From NCBI GenBank assembly GCA_900538385.1, contig UWSO01000003.1, positions 20,896 through 84,895 on the forward strand: a DNA stretch of 64,000 bases. Reading direction: 5' to 3'. A model generated the notes under the pieces. It saw only the letters and a list, made by a program, of their open reading frames with translations. It did no database searches and had not been told where the DNA came from. A program made the translations under genes and the position numbers. Origin of the DNA: an uncultured Porphyromonas sp. Its GTDB lineage: Bacteria; Bacteroidota; Bacteroidia; Bacteroidales; Porphyromonadaceae. Position 1 is the first letter of the stretch, and each line of letters opens with the position of its first letter. Below are positions 33,109 to 41,737 of the stretch, in pieces.

Positions 33109-35130
33109 ATGCCTATACAAGAACCTCTTAATCAGCCTGAACTCTTAGACCAACCTACCGTAGCTGGATACACCGAAGATGACTTTCGGACGCTCTCCTG
33201 GAGCGAGCATATCCGCAAGCGTCCCGGTATGTATATCGGTAAAATCGGGGATGGTACGCAGGCGGACGACGGTATCTACATTCTCATCAAGGAGGTGATA
33301 GACAACTCCATCGATGAGTTTGTCATGGGCGTGGGCAGTGAGATACGTATCACGATAGACAGCGAGACAAACGAGGTGCAGATACGAGACTACGGTCGTG
33401 GCATCCCGCTCGGCAAGCTCGTCGATGCGACCTCTAAGATGAATACGGGTGCCAAGATCGACTCGCAAGCCTTCAAGAAGTCGGTCGGTCTGAATGGTGT
33501 CGGTCTCAAAGCGGTCAATGCGCTCTCCTCTATCTTTACTGTCCAGAGCTGGCGCGAGGGCGAAACCTCCTCAGTCACCTACGAGCAGGCTGAGATGATC
33601 GCTCATACACCAGCGGAGCCGTGGGAGGACAAGGAGGAGCACGGCACATTGGTCTCCTTCACGCCAGACGCTGAGGTCTTTCGTAACTCACACTACGACC
33701 TCCGCCATGTGGAGGCGCTCGTACGCAACTACTGCTACCTCAATACTGGACTGACGCTCTACCTCAACGATAAGAAATATGTAAGCCGTCACGGGCTACA
33801 GGACTTCCTCTCAGACACGATCACGGGCGACCCTCTCTACCCGATCGTACGTCTCACGGGTCCCGACATAGAGGTTGCTATCACACACATTGATCAGTAC
33901 GGAGAGGAGTTTTACAGCTTCGTCAATGGTCAGTACACCACACAGGGAGGTACTCACTTGACCGCCTTTCGCGAGCAGGTAGCTCGTGTGATCAAGGAGT
34001 TCTCGGGCAAGGGCTTTGAGTATGGAGACATTCGCTCTGGCATGGCGGCAGCAATCAGCATTCGCATCATCGAGCCAGAGTTCGAGAGTCAGACGAAGAT
34101 CAAGCTCGGCTCCAAAGAGATGGTTCCCCAGGACCCTATGTTTGAGCACGAACCGCTACGGGGCGTGACAGTACAGAAGTTTGTCGGTGACTTCCTCAAG
34201 GAGAAGCTCGACAACTATCTTCACATGCACCCTGAAATCTCCGAGGTGATGCTCCAGACGATCCAAGCCAACGAGCGTGAGCGCAAAGCGATGAGCGGCG
34301 TGACCAAGCTGGCGCGTGAGCGTGCTAAGAAAGCTAGCCTGCACAATAAGAAGCTGCGTGACTGCACCGAGCACTACAACGATCCGAAGGCTAAGAACCC
34401 TGAGCTGACCAGTATCTTTATCACGGAAGGTAACTCGGCTAGTGGGTCGATCACACAGAGTAGAGACGCACGCTACCAAGCGGTCTTTAGCTTGCGAGGC
34501 AAACCACTCAACAGCTACGGGCTGAGTAAAAAGGTGGTCTATGAGAACGAAGAGTTTAACCTCCTCCAGGCTGCGCTCAACATCGAAGACGGTCTCGACG
34601 GCTTGCGCTACAACCGTGTGATCATCGCTACCGATGCCGATGACGACGGTATGCACATACGACTCCTGACGCTGACCTTCTTCTTGCAGTTCTTCCCCGA
34701 GCTGGTGCGGCGTGGACACGTATATATATTGGAGACACCGCTCTATCGTGTCTCGCTACCAGCCAAGCGTAAGAAGAGTATCACGGCACGTGTTGCATCA
34801 GGGGGTAAGAAGAAGAGTGGCAAGAAGGCGACCAATGAGCCAGCATCTGAGACTGAGACCTCTGCTTACTGTTACAGTGATCAGGAACTCAATGCGGCTG
34901 TAGAGCGGATGGGCGCTTCGGCTCAGATCACTCGCTTCAAGGGTTTGGGAGAGATCAGCGCCAATGAGTTTAAGGAGCTGATCACGGAGGAAAACATCAA
35001 GCTCCGTCAGGTGACACTGCGCAAGGAAGACAACCTGAAGCGGATGCTACACTTCTACATGGGCAAGAACACGCCCGACCGTCAAGACTTTATCATAGAC
35101 AATCTAGTCATCGACGAGGAGATTGTCTAA
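33109..35130 (+). CDS. parE: DNA topoisomerase IV subunit B
   Basis: A 673-residue type IIA topoisomerase ATPase subunit, which decatenates chromosomes with ParC. Visible: GHKL motifs (EVIDNSIDEF, DYGRGIPLG, GLNGVGLKAVNALS), TOPRIM residues ITEGNSASGSI and DADDDGMH, and the C-terminal QITRFKGLGE. A Lys/Gly-rich insert (about 575-590) lies in the TOPRIM region. ParE is preferred over GyrB from the N-terminal form and the parE-coaD neighbourhood common in Bacteroidales. Confidence 0.9.
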   Translation: MPIQEPLNQPELLDQPTVAGYTEDDFRTLSWSEHIRKRPGMYIGKIGDGTQADDGIYILIKEVIDNSIDEFVMGVGSEIRITIDSETNEVQIRDYGRGIPLGKLVDATSKMNTGAKIDSQAFKKSVGLNGVGLKAVNALSSIFTVQSWREGETSSVTYEQAEMIAHTPAEPWEDKEEHGTLVSFTPDAEVFRNSHYDLRHVEALVRNYCYLNTGLTLYLNDKKYVSRHGLQDFLSDTITGDPLYPIVRLTGPDIEVAITHIDQYGEEFYSFVNGQYTTQGGTHLTAFREQVARVIKEFSGKGFEYGDIRSGMAAAISIRIIEPEFESQTKIKLGSKEMVPQDPMFEHEPLRGVTVQKFVGDFLKEKLDNYLHMHPEISEVMLQTIQANERERKAMSGVTKLARERAKKASLHNKKLRDCTEHYNDPKAKNPELTSIFITEGNSASGSITQSRDARYQAVFSLRGKPLNSYGLSKKVVYENEEFNLLQAALNIEDGLDGLRYNRVIIATDADDDGMHIRLLTLTFFLQFFPELVRRGHVYILETPLYRVSLPAKRKKSITARVASGGKKKSGKKATNEPASETETSAYCYSDQELNAAVERMGASAQITRFKGLGEISANEFKELITEENIKLRQVTLRKEDNLKRMLHFYMGKNTPDRQDFIIDNLVIDEEIV

Positions 35131-35158
35131 GTCTCCTCACCTAGCTTAGCAGACAGAA

Positions 35159-35623
35159 ATGAAGCGTATCGGATTCTTTGCGGGTTCCTTTGACCCCTTT
35201 ACACTAGGGCATGCAGACATTGTGGCACGTGCTCTCAAGATTTTCGACGAGGTGGTCATAGGCATCGGTACGCACCCGACGAAAAAGCCATTCTTCACCT
35301 CCGAGCAGCGCGCCCTACAGATAGAGACCGTCTATGCTCAGGAGCCTCGTGTTCGTGTCGTGAGCTATAGCGGTATGACCATCGAGGCGGCGAAGCAGTG
35401 TGGCGCACAGTTTCTCATACGTGGTGTACGCTCCACGAGCGACTTTGAGTACGAGCAGAGTATCTCCCAGATCAATGACCATCTGCACGGACCTATGACG
35501 GTACTACTCTTTGGGGCGCAAGGACTGCTCCACATCTCTAGCTCTATGGTACGGGAGCTGCTGAGCTGGAATCTAGATGTATCCGACTACGTACCCAGTG
35601 GCATGCCTTTGACTTTTGACTAA
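35159..35623 (+). CDS. coaD: Phosphopantetheine adenylyltransferase
   Basis: A 154-residue nucleotidyltransferase for the penultimate step of CoA synthesis. It has the N-terminal FAGSFDPFTLGHADI (T/HxGH motif) and the C-terminal HISSSMVREL in place of ISSTxxR. Length normal. 28 bases after parE. Confidence 0.96.
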   Translation: MKRIGFFAGSFDPFTLGHADIVARALKIFDEVVIGIGTHPTKKPFFTSEQRALQIETVYAQEPRVRVVSYSGMTIEAAKQCGAQFLIRGVRSTSDFEYEQSISQINDHLHGPMTVLLFGAQGLLHISSSMVRELLSWNLDVSDYVPSGMPLTFD

Positions 35624-35647
35624 TTAGCTATCTCCTATCCTCTTACT

Positions 35648-37024
35648 ATGCGACAATCAGCTGACATCAATCATATCTACGACTTACTCCTCCAGAGTGA
35701 CGGTATTTGCACTGACACGCGACATCTGCGTCCTGATTCGCTCTTCGTATCGCTACGAGGAGCACACTTCGACGGAAATCGCTTTGCGGTGGATGCGCTC
35801 AAGCAGGGCTGCAAGTATGCACTCGTTGACGACCTTAGCTATATAGATGAGGTCGAGGAGTCTGACGTCGATCTCCGTGAGCGACTTATTTATTATAGAG
35901 ATGGGGGCTTTGAGGCACTCCACGAGCTAGCACTCCTACATAGGGCGAAGTCTGAGGCGACCTTCATAGCGATCACAGGAACCAATGGTAAGACAACCAC
36001 CAAGGAGCTGGTCGCTACGGTCTTGTCCGCAAAGTATCGGGGGCATGCCACGCAGGGCAACTACAACAACGAGATAGGCGTCCCCCTTACCCTACTACAA
36101 GTTCGTCCCGAGCATCAGTTTGTCATCGTCGAGCTAGGAGCTTCGCACATCGGAGACATAGCTTCGCTCTGCAAGCTCGCACAGCCTCAGTATGGCATCA
36201 TTACGAATGTGGGGCGTGCTCATCTCTCAGGCTTTGGCACGCCCGAGGGGGTGATCAAGGCTAAGAGCGAGCTTTACGCTTATCTGCGAGAGCATAGCGG
36301 ACAAGCCTTCTGCAATGGAGAGGATAAGACGCTCATCAGCAATCTCAATGGACTACCCACGGTCTACTACAACGGCACCACGTCGCCACGCGTCACAGGC
36401 TCCGTGCTCCCCACCGATGAGTCTGGACTACTAAAGATAGAGTGGCGTGACCAGGAGACTGGCGAGAGCTACCAGCTAGCGACAAAGCTAGTCGGTGACT
36501 ACAACCTCAACAACATACTGGCGGCGATCACCGTGGGGCTACACTTCGGCCTAGATCCTAAGACTATCAATGAGGCTGTGACCAATTATCAGCCACACAA
36601 TGAGCGATCTCAAGTCCTCCCTCCGACAGCGCAGGGCAATCGTGTCATCCTCGACTGCTACAACGCCAATCCATCTAGCATGGAGGTGGCGCTCAGCAGC
36701 TACTTCACAATGGACTGTCAGGGTCTCAACCGCATGCTTATCCTCGGAGACATGAACGAGCTAGGCGATGCTGCCGAGAGCGAGCATATCACCGTCATCA
36801 GACAGATACAGAGCTATCTCCTACGCTATCCTAAGATGGTCACTTACTGTTGCGGGCCCAACTTCTTCGCCCTACAGGCTCGCTATGGGAGCGAGCACTT
36901 CATCTTCTTCCCCTCGGCGACCGCTCTCAAGCAATACTTCACTAGACACCAACCGCAGCACAGCTTTATCTTGATCAAAGGCTCTAACTCGCACCACCTC
37001 TCGTCTATTGCGGAGCTATGCTAA
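35648..37024 (+). CDS. murF: UDP-MurNAc-tripeptide D-Ala-D-Ala ligase
   Basis: A 458-residue Mur ligase that adds D-Ala-D-Ala to the peptidoglycan precursor in the cytoplasm. It has ITGTNGKTTTKEL (P-loop), GNYNNEIGVPLTLL, and the C-terminal domain with DCYNANPSSME and LGDMNELG. Its 3' end overlaps rpoN by 7 bases. Confidence 0.96.
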   Translation: MRQSADINHIYDLLLQSDGICTDTRHLRPDSLFVSLRGAHFDGNRFAVDALKQGCKYALVDDLSYIDEVEESDVDLRERLIYYRDGGFEALHELALLHRAKSEATFIAITGTNGKTTTKELVATVLSAKYRGHATQGNYNNEIGVPLTLLQVRPEHQFVIVELGASHIGDIASLCKLAQPQYGIITNVGRAHLSGFGTPEGVIKAKSELYAYLREHSGQAFCNGEDKTLISNLNGLPTVYYNGTTSPRVTGSVLPTDESGLLKIEWRDQETGESYQLATKLVGDYNLNNILAAITVGLHFGLDPKTINEAVTNYQPHNERSQVLPPTAQGNRVILDCYNANPSSMEVALSSYFTMDCQGLNRMLILGDMNELGDAAESEHITVIRQIQSYLLRYPKMVTYCCGPNFFALQARYGSEHFIFFPSATALKQYFTRHQPQHSFILIKGSNSHHLSSIAELC

Positions 37025-38496
37025 AGAATCGCCAGCAACAGCAGCTAGAGCAGCGACAGACCCTCACGGCACGACAGATACAGCAGATACAACTGCTGGA
37101 GCTACCTGTCACCGAGCTGGAGCAGCGCATCAGTGCTGAGATCGAGCGCAACCCCGCCCTCGAAGAGAGCTATACAGCTCGTGACGATTCCAATGAAAGC
37201 AACGCAACCAACGAGCAAGTCGACTCCTCCCTAAGTCAGTCCGACCAAGATCGGCTCGAAGCGCGCAACGAGTTTGGCAATGACGACGAGATCCCAGCTT
37301 ATCGGCTCAGGATGATCGCCGAGAGAGAGCAGCAGCGCGAGGAGATACCTTTTGCTGCCCACGGTCTCTCTCTCACGGACTACCTCGACAACCAACTCTC
37401 CACCCTAGAGCTCACCGAGCGGCAGCAACTACTCGCACCTTATATAGTAGGTAACCTTCGAGAGGATGGCTACCTAGACCGCTCGCTCCCGCTCATTGCT
37501 CAGGATCTGCTCCTCAAAGAGGGCGTCGACGCCTCCGAGCAGGAGCTCACCGAGCTACTCCAGATCATTCAGAGCTTAGACCCTCCAGGCGTTGGTGCCA
37601 GGACGCTACAAGAGTGCTTACTACTACAACTGCACCGCATGGAGCAGAGCGAGACCGTCGTCAATGCGGAGAAGATCGTCTCTCGCTACTTCGATGACTT
37701 TGCTTACAAACGGTTCGAGCGACTTACCAAGCGAGGCTTTGATCAGAAGCAACTCGAAGAGGTTTCGGCACTTATTCACCAGCTCTCGCCTAAGCCGGGC
37801 AATGGCTTTGACTCCTCTGCAGAGACGCTCCTCTCGAAGGTGACACCCGACTTCATCATCACCGAGCATGAGGGCGAGCTCACCCTGACCCTTACCGACC
37901 AGCGCGAGATACCCGCCCTCACCGTATCGCCAAGCTACAAGCAGATGATCGCCGACTACCGTGATGCGTCAACTAGTGAACGAGCCAAGCTCAAGGAAAC
38001 GATACAGTACACCCGTGACAGAGTCAAGGACGCCGAGTGGTTCATCTCCGCCCTGCAGCAGCGCTACGACACCCTACGCACCACCATGACCATCATCATG
38101 ACGCTACAGCGAGACTTCTTCCTCTCGGGCGACATCGTAGACCTGCGCCCCATGATCCTCAAGGACGTTGCCGAGCTAGCCCGACTAGACATCAGCACCA
38201 TATCACGTGTCAGCAATAGCAAGTACGTGCAGTGCCAGTGGGGCATCTACCCGGTCAAGTTCTTCTTTAGCGAAAGCATGCAAGCGAAGGACGGTAGTGA
38301 CGTCTCCACCAAAGTGATCAAAGATTGCCTCAAGCAGATCATCGAAGGGGAAGATCCACGCCAGCCGCTCACGGACGACCAACTCACAGAGGCGCTCTCA
38401 CAGCAGGGCTACGACATAGCGCGCCGCACCACCGCCAAGTATAGACAACAGCTCGGTCTCCCCACGGCTCGCCTGCGTCGCAAGCTGACTAAGTAA
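37018..38496 (+). CDS. rpoN: RNA polymerase sigma-54 factor
   Basis: A 492-residue sigma-54. Region I is Gln-rich (QQQQLEQRQTLTARQIQQIQ then LLELPVTELEQRI). The core-binding region and the C-terminal RpoN box ARRTTAKYRQQLGLP are complete. It directs transcription from -24/-12 promoters with enhancer-binding proteins; no such activator is in the window. Overlap with murF suggests coupled translation. Confidence 0.96.
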   Translation: MLKNRQQQQLEQRQTLTARQIQQIQLLELPVTELEQRISAEIERNPALEESYTARDDSNESNATNEQVDSSLSQSDQDRLEARNEFGNDDEIPAYRLRMIAEREQQREEIPFAAHGLSLTDYLDNQLSTLELTERQQLLAPYIVGNLREDGYLDRSLPLIAQDLLLKEGVDASEQELTELLQIIQSLDPPGVGARTLQECLLLQLHRMEQSETVVNAEKIVSRYFDDFAYKRFERLTKRGFDQKQLEEVSALIHQLSPKPGNGFDSSAETLLSKVTPDFIITEHEGELTLTLTDQREIPALTVSPSYKQMIADYRDASTSERAKLKETIQYTRDRVKDAEWFISALQQRYDTLRTTMTIIMTLQRDFFLSGDIVDLRPMILKDVAELARLDISTISRVSNSKYVQCQWGIYPVKFFFSESMQAKDGSDVSTKVIKDCLKQIIEGEDPRQPLTDDQLTEALSQQGYDIARRTTAKYRQQLGLPTARLRRKLTK

Positions 38497-38502
38497 TCGC
38501 TT

Positions 38503-41139
38503 ATGCAAACGAAGCGTAGCTTCCTGATCCTACTCTGGAGCTTTCTTTACCTGCTCCCCACCCTCCTCGTTGGACAAGTCTCTAGTAGCACCACCATCTC
38601 GGGCATCCTATACGACCAGCAGACAGGAGAACCGATCCCCTACGCCACCATATCTACCGAGACACGCCAGAGCGTCACAGGCACAGCCAGCGACGACAAG
38701 GGATCCTTTACGATAAAGCTACAGTACGACGTCATAGCCCAAGACTCCATCGTGCTACAGATCAGCTGTATAGGCTATGAAATGCGGATATTACGTTTGG
38801 ACAAATACCAAAATCACGAATTAGGACGCATCCCGCTCACCCGAAAAGCGACAGACATGGAGACAGTCGTCGTCAAGCCCAAGAAAGAGCGCTACCGACG
38901 CAAAGGCAACCCCGCCGTAACCATCATGCGCCAAGTGATGCAGCATAAAGAGCGCAACCAACTATCCTCCCTACCCGACTACTCCTACCAACTTTACCAG
39001 AAGACCCTCCTCGCTCAGGGAGACATCACACGAGGCAAGGGCTACTGGGGCATCCCCAAGTGGCGCATGAAGAGCTTCGTTGATAGCTCCTCCCTCGCCA
39101 GGACACCCATCCTTCCCTTCTCACTGCGTGAGCGACACACCGTCTATGCGCAGAAGGACGGGCACTCTGAGAATCCGCTACTCCTCGGCACACGACACAA
39201 AGGAGTCGAGCAGGTGGTCGACGAGGGACTGCTCTCGAGCAATATAGATGCACTCCTCGCTCCTGTAGACATCTACGACAACGACCTGCCACTACTCTCC
39301 AAAGAGATCATCGGTCCACTACACTCGCAGCTCGGCATCACCTTCTACAAGTACTATCTCCTAGACACCATCCCAGACGCTTCGGGCAATGCCTGCTATC
39401 AGATACAGTTCGTACCGATAGAGATGCGTGACGCAGGCTTTTCGGGCACACTATTAGTAGACACCGTGGACTACAGCATCCACGGAGTAGAGATGCGCTT
39501 GCCCACCATCGCCAATGTCAACTGGGTAGACCGCCTAGAGATCACTATCGACTACGCCCCGCAGAGCATCACACGACCAGACGGACGGCGTGACACCCTA
39601 TGGCTGCCCGAGCGGCAGCGGCTCGATGCACTCTTTCGTGTATCCAAGCGGCTAAACATATCCGCCTTAGCACGTGTCACCTCCATCTACAGCCACTACC
39701 AGACAGGAGCCACAGCGCTAAAACCTGAAACGCTCGATCCTCGTCTTCTCCTCTCCGCAGATACGCTCCAACAGCTCATGACACACGTTATCGACGACTA
39801 CGGGCTGGTCGTACGCCCCGAACCGATCGACTCCACCGAGCAGCGCGCCACACAGCTCGTCGACTATATCCTCCACGACCCAGGGTACAAGTTCTTTTCG
39901 CTATGCGCTAGGATGGCTTCCGTAGGCTTTATTCCGATACCTGCCGAGCCACTACACCGCGAGCGCGTCTATGTAGATCTAGGTCCCCTGGAGACCCTCA
40001 TCAGTGCCAACCTGATCGAGGGCGTACGGCTTCGCCTTGGAGGCATGACTACGGCCAGACTGCATAATCAGCTCTTTGCCGAGGGATATGTCACCTATGG
40101 CTTTAAGGACAAAAAGTGGAAGTACTACGCTCGTCTCACCTACGCCACTAAGCCAAAAGAACTACACCCGCATAGCTATCCACGCAACAACTTCGCACTC
40201 GCCATACGCAACGACCTCTTCTTCCCTGGAGAGGAGAGCTACGGACTTTACAAAGACGGCATCGCCTCTATCTTTGGCACCTGCGGCATCACACGGCGCT
40301 ACTACGGACTAGACATAGAGGCTTCGCACGAGATAGACTGGTCGCCTAGCCTATACTCCAATGTATGGGTTGACTACCAGCGCCAGCAACCCACAGGCAC
40401 GCTCCACTACTACACGCTAGATGCCGAAGGCAAGCAATACGAAGTCTACGAACTACGACAGACCGAAATCGGAGCTTCGCTCAGTTGGACGCCTGGACGC
40501 ACTCCCTACTCAGGGCGCAAGCCTGGTAGCATCGTCTCGGCAGACATCTACAAGCCCTCCTTCACAATCTCTGGATCGGTCTACCCACAAGGTCTATGGG
40601 GCAATGCTCAGACTCACGGCGCGCTCCATCTCGCTTACAGCCAGAGGTTATACCTCAGCATACTAGGCGCACTAGACATAACCCTCCAGAGCGGTATCGC
40701 TCTAGGCAATACCCCACAGTCGCAGCTCTTCACACCCTACGGCAATCGTGCTTGGCTACTCGTCCCCGACGCCTTCCAGACCATACAACCGCTAGAGTTC
40801 ATCGCTGACAAATACCTAGACTTCAAGCTCCTCTATCGTATGGAGGGCTTGCTCTTTAACCGCATCCCGCTCGTCAAGCGACTCGGACTGCGAGAGCTCG
40901 TCGGCATCCATGGCTACTGGGGCGACACATCGCCTCGACACATCACTCCTCGCCCAGGGCAAATCCTCCTACCCACCTACGCTGAGCCCATGCACAACGA
41001 CCTACACCTAGAGTGCTCGGCCGGGTTGAGCAACATCTTCAAGGTGCTCTCCGTCCAATACTTCTACCGCATCACAGGCAAAGGGATCCCCCCTCTCCAG
41101 CGGCACTCCGTCCGCCTAGGTATCTCCGTCTCCTTCTGA
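38503..41139 (+). CDS. DUF5686/carboxypeptidase-regulatory outer-membrane protein
   Basis: An 878-residue exported protein. A signal peptide (about 1-24, ending LLVGQ) precedes a carboxypeptidase-regulatory-like beta-sandwich (SGILYDQQTGEPIPYATIS). A long DUF5686 region follows, probably a beta-barrel, ending in RHSVRLGISVSF with a C-terminal Phe typical of outer-membrane proteins. Common in Bacteroidetes; function unknown. It starts 6 bases after rpoN. Confidence 0.82.
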   Translation: MQTKRSFLILLWSFLYLLPTLLVGQVSSSTTISGILYDQQTGEPIPYATISTETRQSVTGTASDDKGSFTIKLQYDVIAQDSIVLQISCIGYEMRILRLDKYQNHELGRIPLTRKATDMETVVVKPKKERYRRKGNPAVTIMRQVMQHKERNQLSSLPDYSYQLYQKTLLAQGDITRGKGYWGIPKWRMKSFVDSSSLARTPILPFSLRERHTVYAQKDGHSENPLLLGTRHKGVEQVVDEGLLSSNIDALLAPVDIYDNDLPLLSKEIIGPLHSQLGITFYKYYLLDTIPDASGNACYQIQFVPIEMRDAGFSGTLLVDTVDYSIHGVEMRLPTIANVNWVDRLEITIDYAPQSITRPDGRRDTLWLPERQRLDALFRVSKRLNISALARVTSIYSHYQTGATALKPETLDPRLLLSADTLQQLMTHVIDDYGLVVRPEPIDSTEQRATQLVDYILHDPGYKFFSLCARMASVGFIPIPAEPLHRERVYVDLGPLETLISANLIEGVRLRLGGMTTARLHNQLFAEGYVTYGFKDKKWKYYARLTYATKPKELHPHSYPRNNFALAIRNDLFFPGEESYGLYKDGIASIFGTCGITRRYYGLDIEASHEIDWSPSLYSNVWVDYQRQQPTGTLHYYTLDAEGKQYEVYELRQTEIGASLSWTPGRTPYSGRKPGSIVSADIYKPSFTISGSVYPQGLWGNAQTHGALHLAYSQRLYLSILGALDITLQSGIALGNTPQSQLFTPYGNRAWLLVPDAFQTIQPLEFIADKYLDFKLLYRMEGLLFNRIPLVKRLGLRELVGIHGYWGDTSPRHITPRPGQILLPTYAEPMHNDLHLECSAGLSNIFKVLSVQYFYRITGKGIPPLQRHSVRLGISVSF

Positions 41140-41231
41140 CGCATCGCTAAAGCCCTCTTAAATAACCGCTAAATGACTGTTGAATAACTCAAGAGTCTCC
41201 TTCGCTCGTGCTGTTTCCCTAGTGTCGCTCC

Positions 41232-41363
41232 AGTTTCATACGGGAGAAACTCTAGTTTCAAGGGGAAGAAACTCTAGTTTCATACGGGAGAAACTCTAGT
41301 TTCATACGGGAGAAACTCCAGTTTCATGGGGAAGAAACTCCAGTTTCATCGGATGAAACAAAC
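41232..41363. repeat. Six tandem 22-bp palindromic repeats
   Basis: Copies start at 41232, 41254, 41276, 41298, 41320 and 41342. Each has AGTTTC and GAAACT arms around CATACGGGA or CAAGGGGAA, so every unit can form a small hairpin and neighbouring units can pair. The last copy is degenerate. They lie between the DUF5686 gene and nrdJ. Confidence 0.85.
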
Positions 41364-41737
41364 TAGACTCCTTCGGAGAAAGTTGTTTTATGTCTAAGCT
41401 GAAGCAAGAAATCTTTAGCAGAAGAGCTTAACGAAAGGGATGTTTGAAGCCGGAGAGTCAACCAATTACGCAAGCATTGAACTATTTATCATGCAGGATA
41501 GTTTCCAAAAGGTTCAACTTTCAATTATAGAGCACACAGAGATAGACCTGTCTATGAGACAGTTACATTTTTGATTTAGACAACTTATCAACATGTAGGC
41601 ACTTTCCGGTTGATTTATTTGCACACGTCAATTATTGGTTGTAATATTGCAAAAGATTTCGCGGAGTCAAATTTAGTCTCTCAACAATTTGACTTCTGAA
41701 CAGACTTAATTCTATAACCCTTCATACATCTATTCAA
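41364..41737. other. nrdJ upstream region
   Basis: About 370 AT-rich bases without a credible gene. No cobalamin riboswitch was found here although nrdJ is a B12 enzyme. Promoter-like TTATTTGC and TTGTAATATTGC stretches are seen near 41615 and 41640, but neither is an exact TAnnTTTG. Confidence 0.5.
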
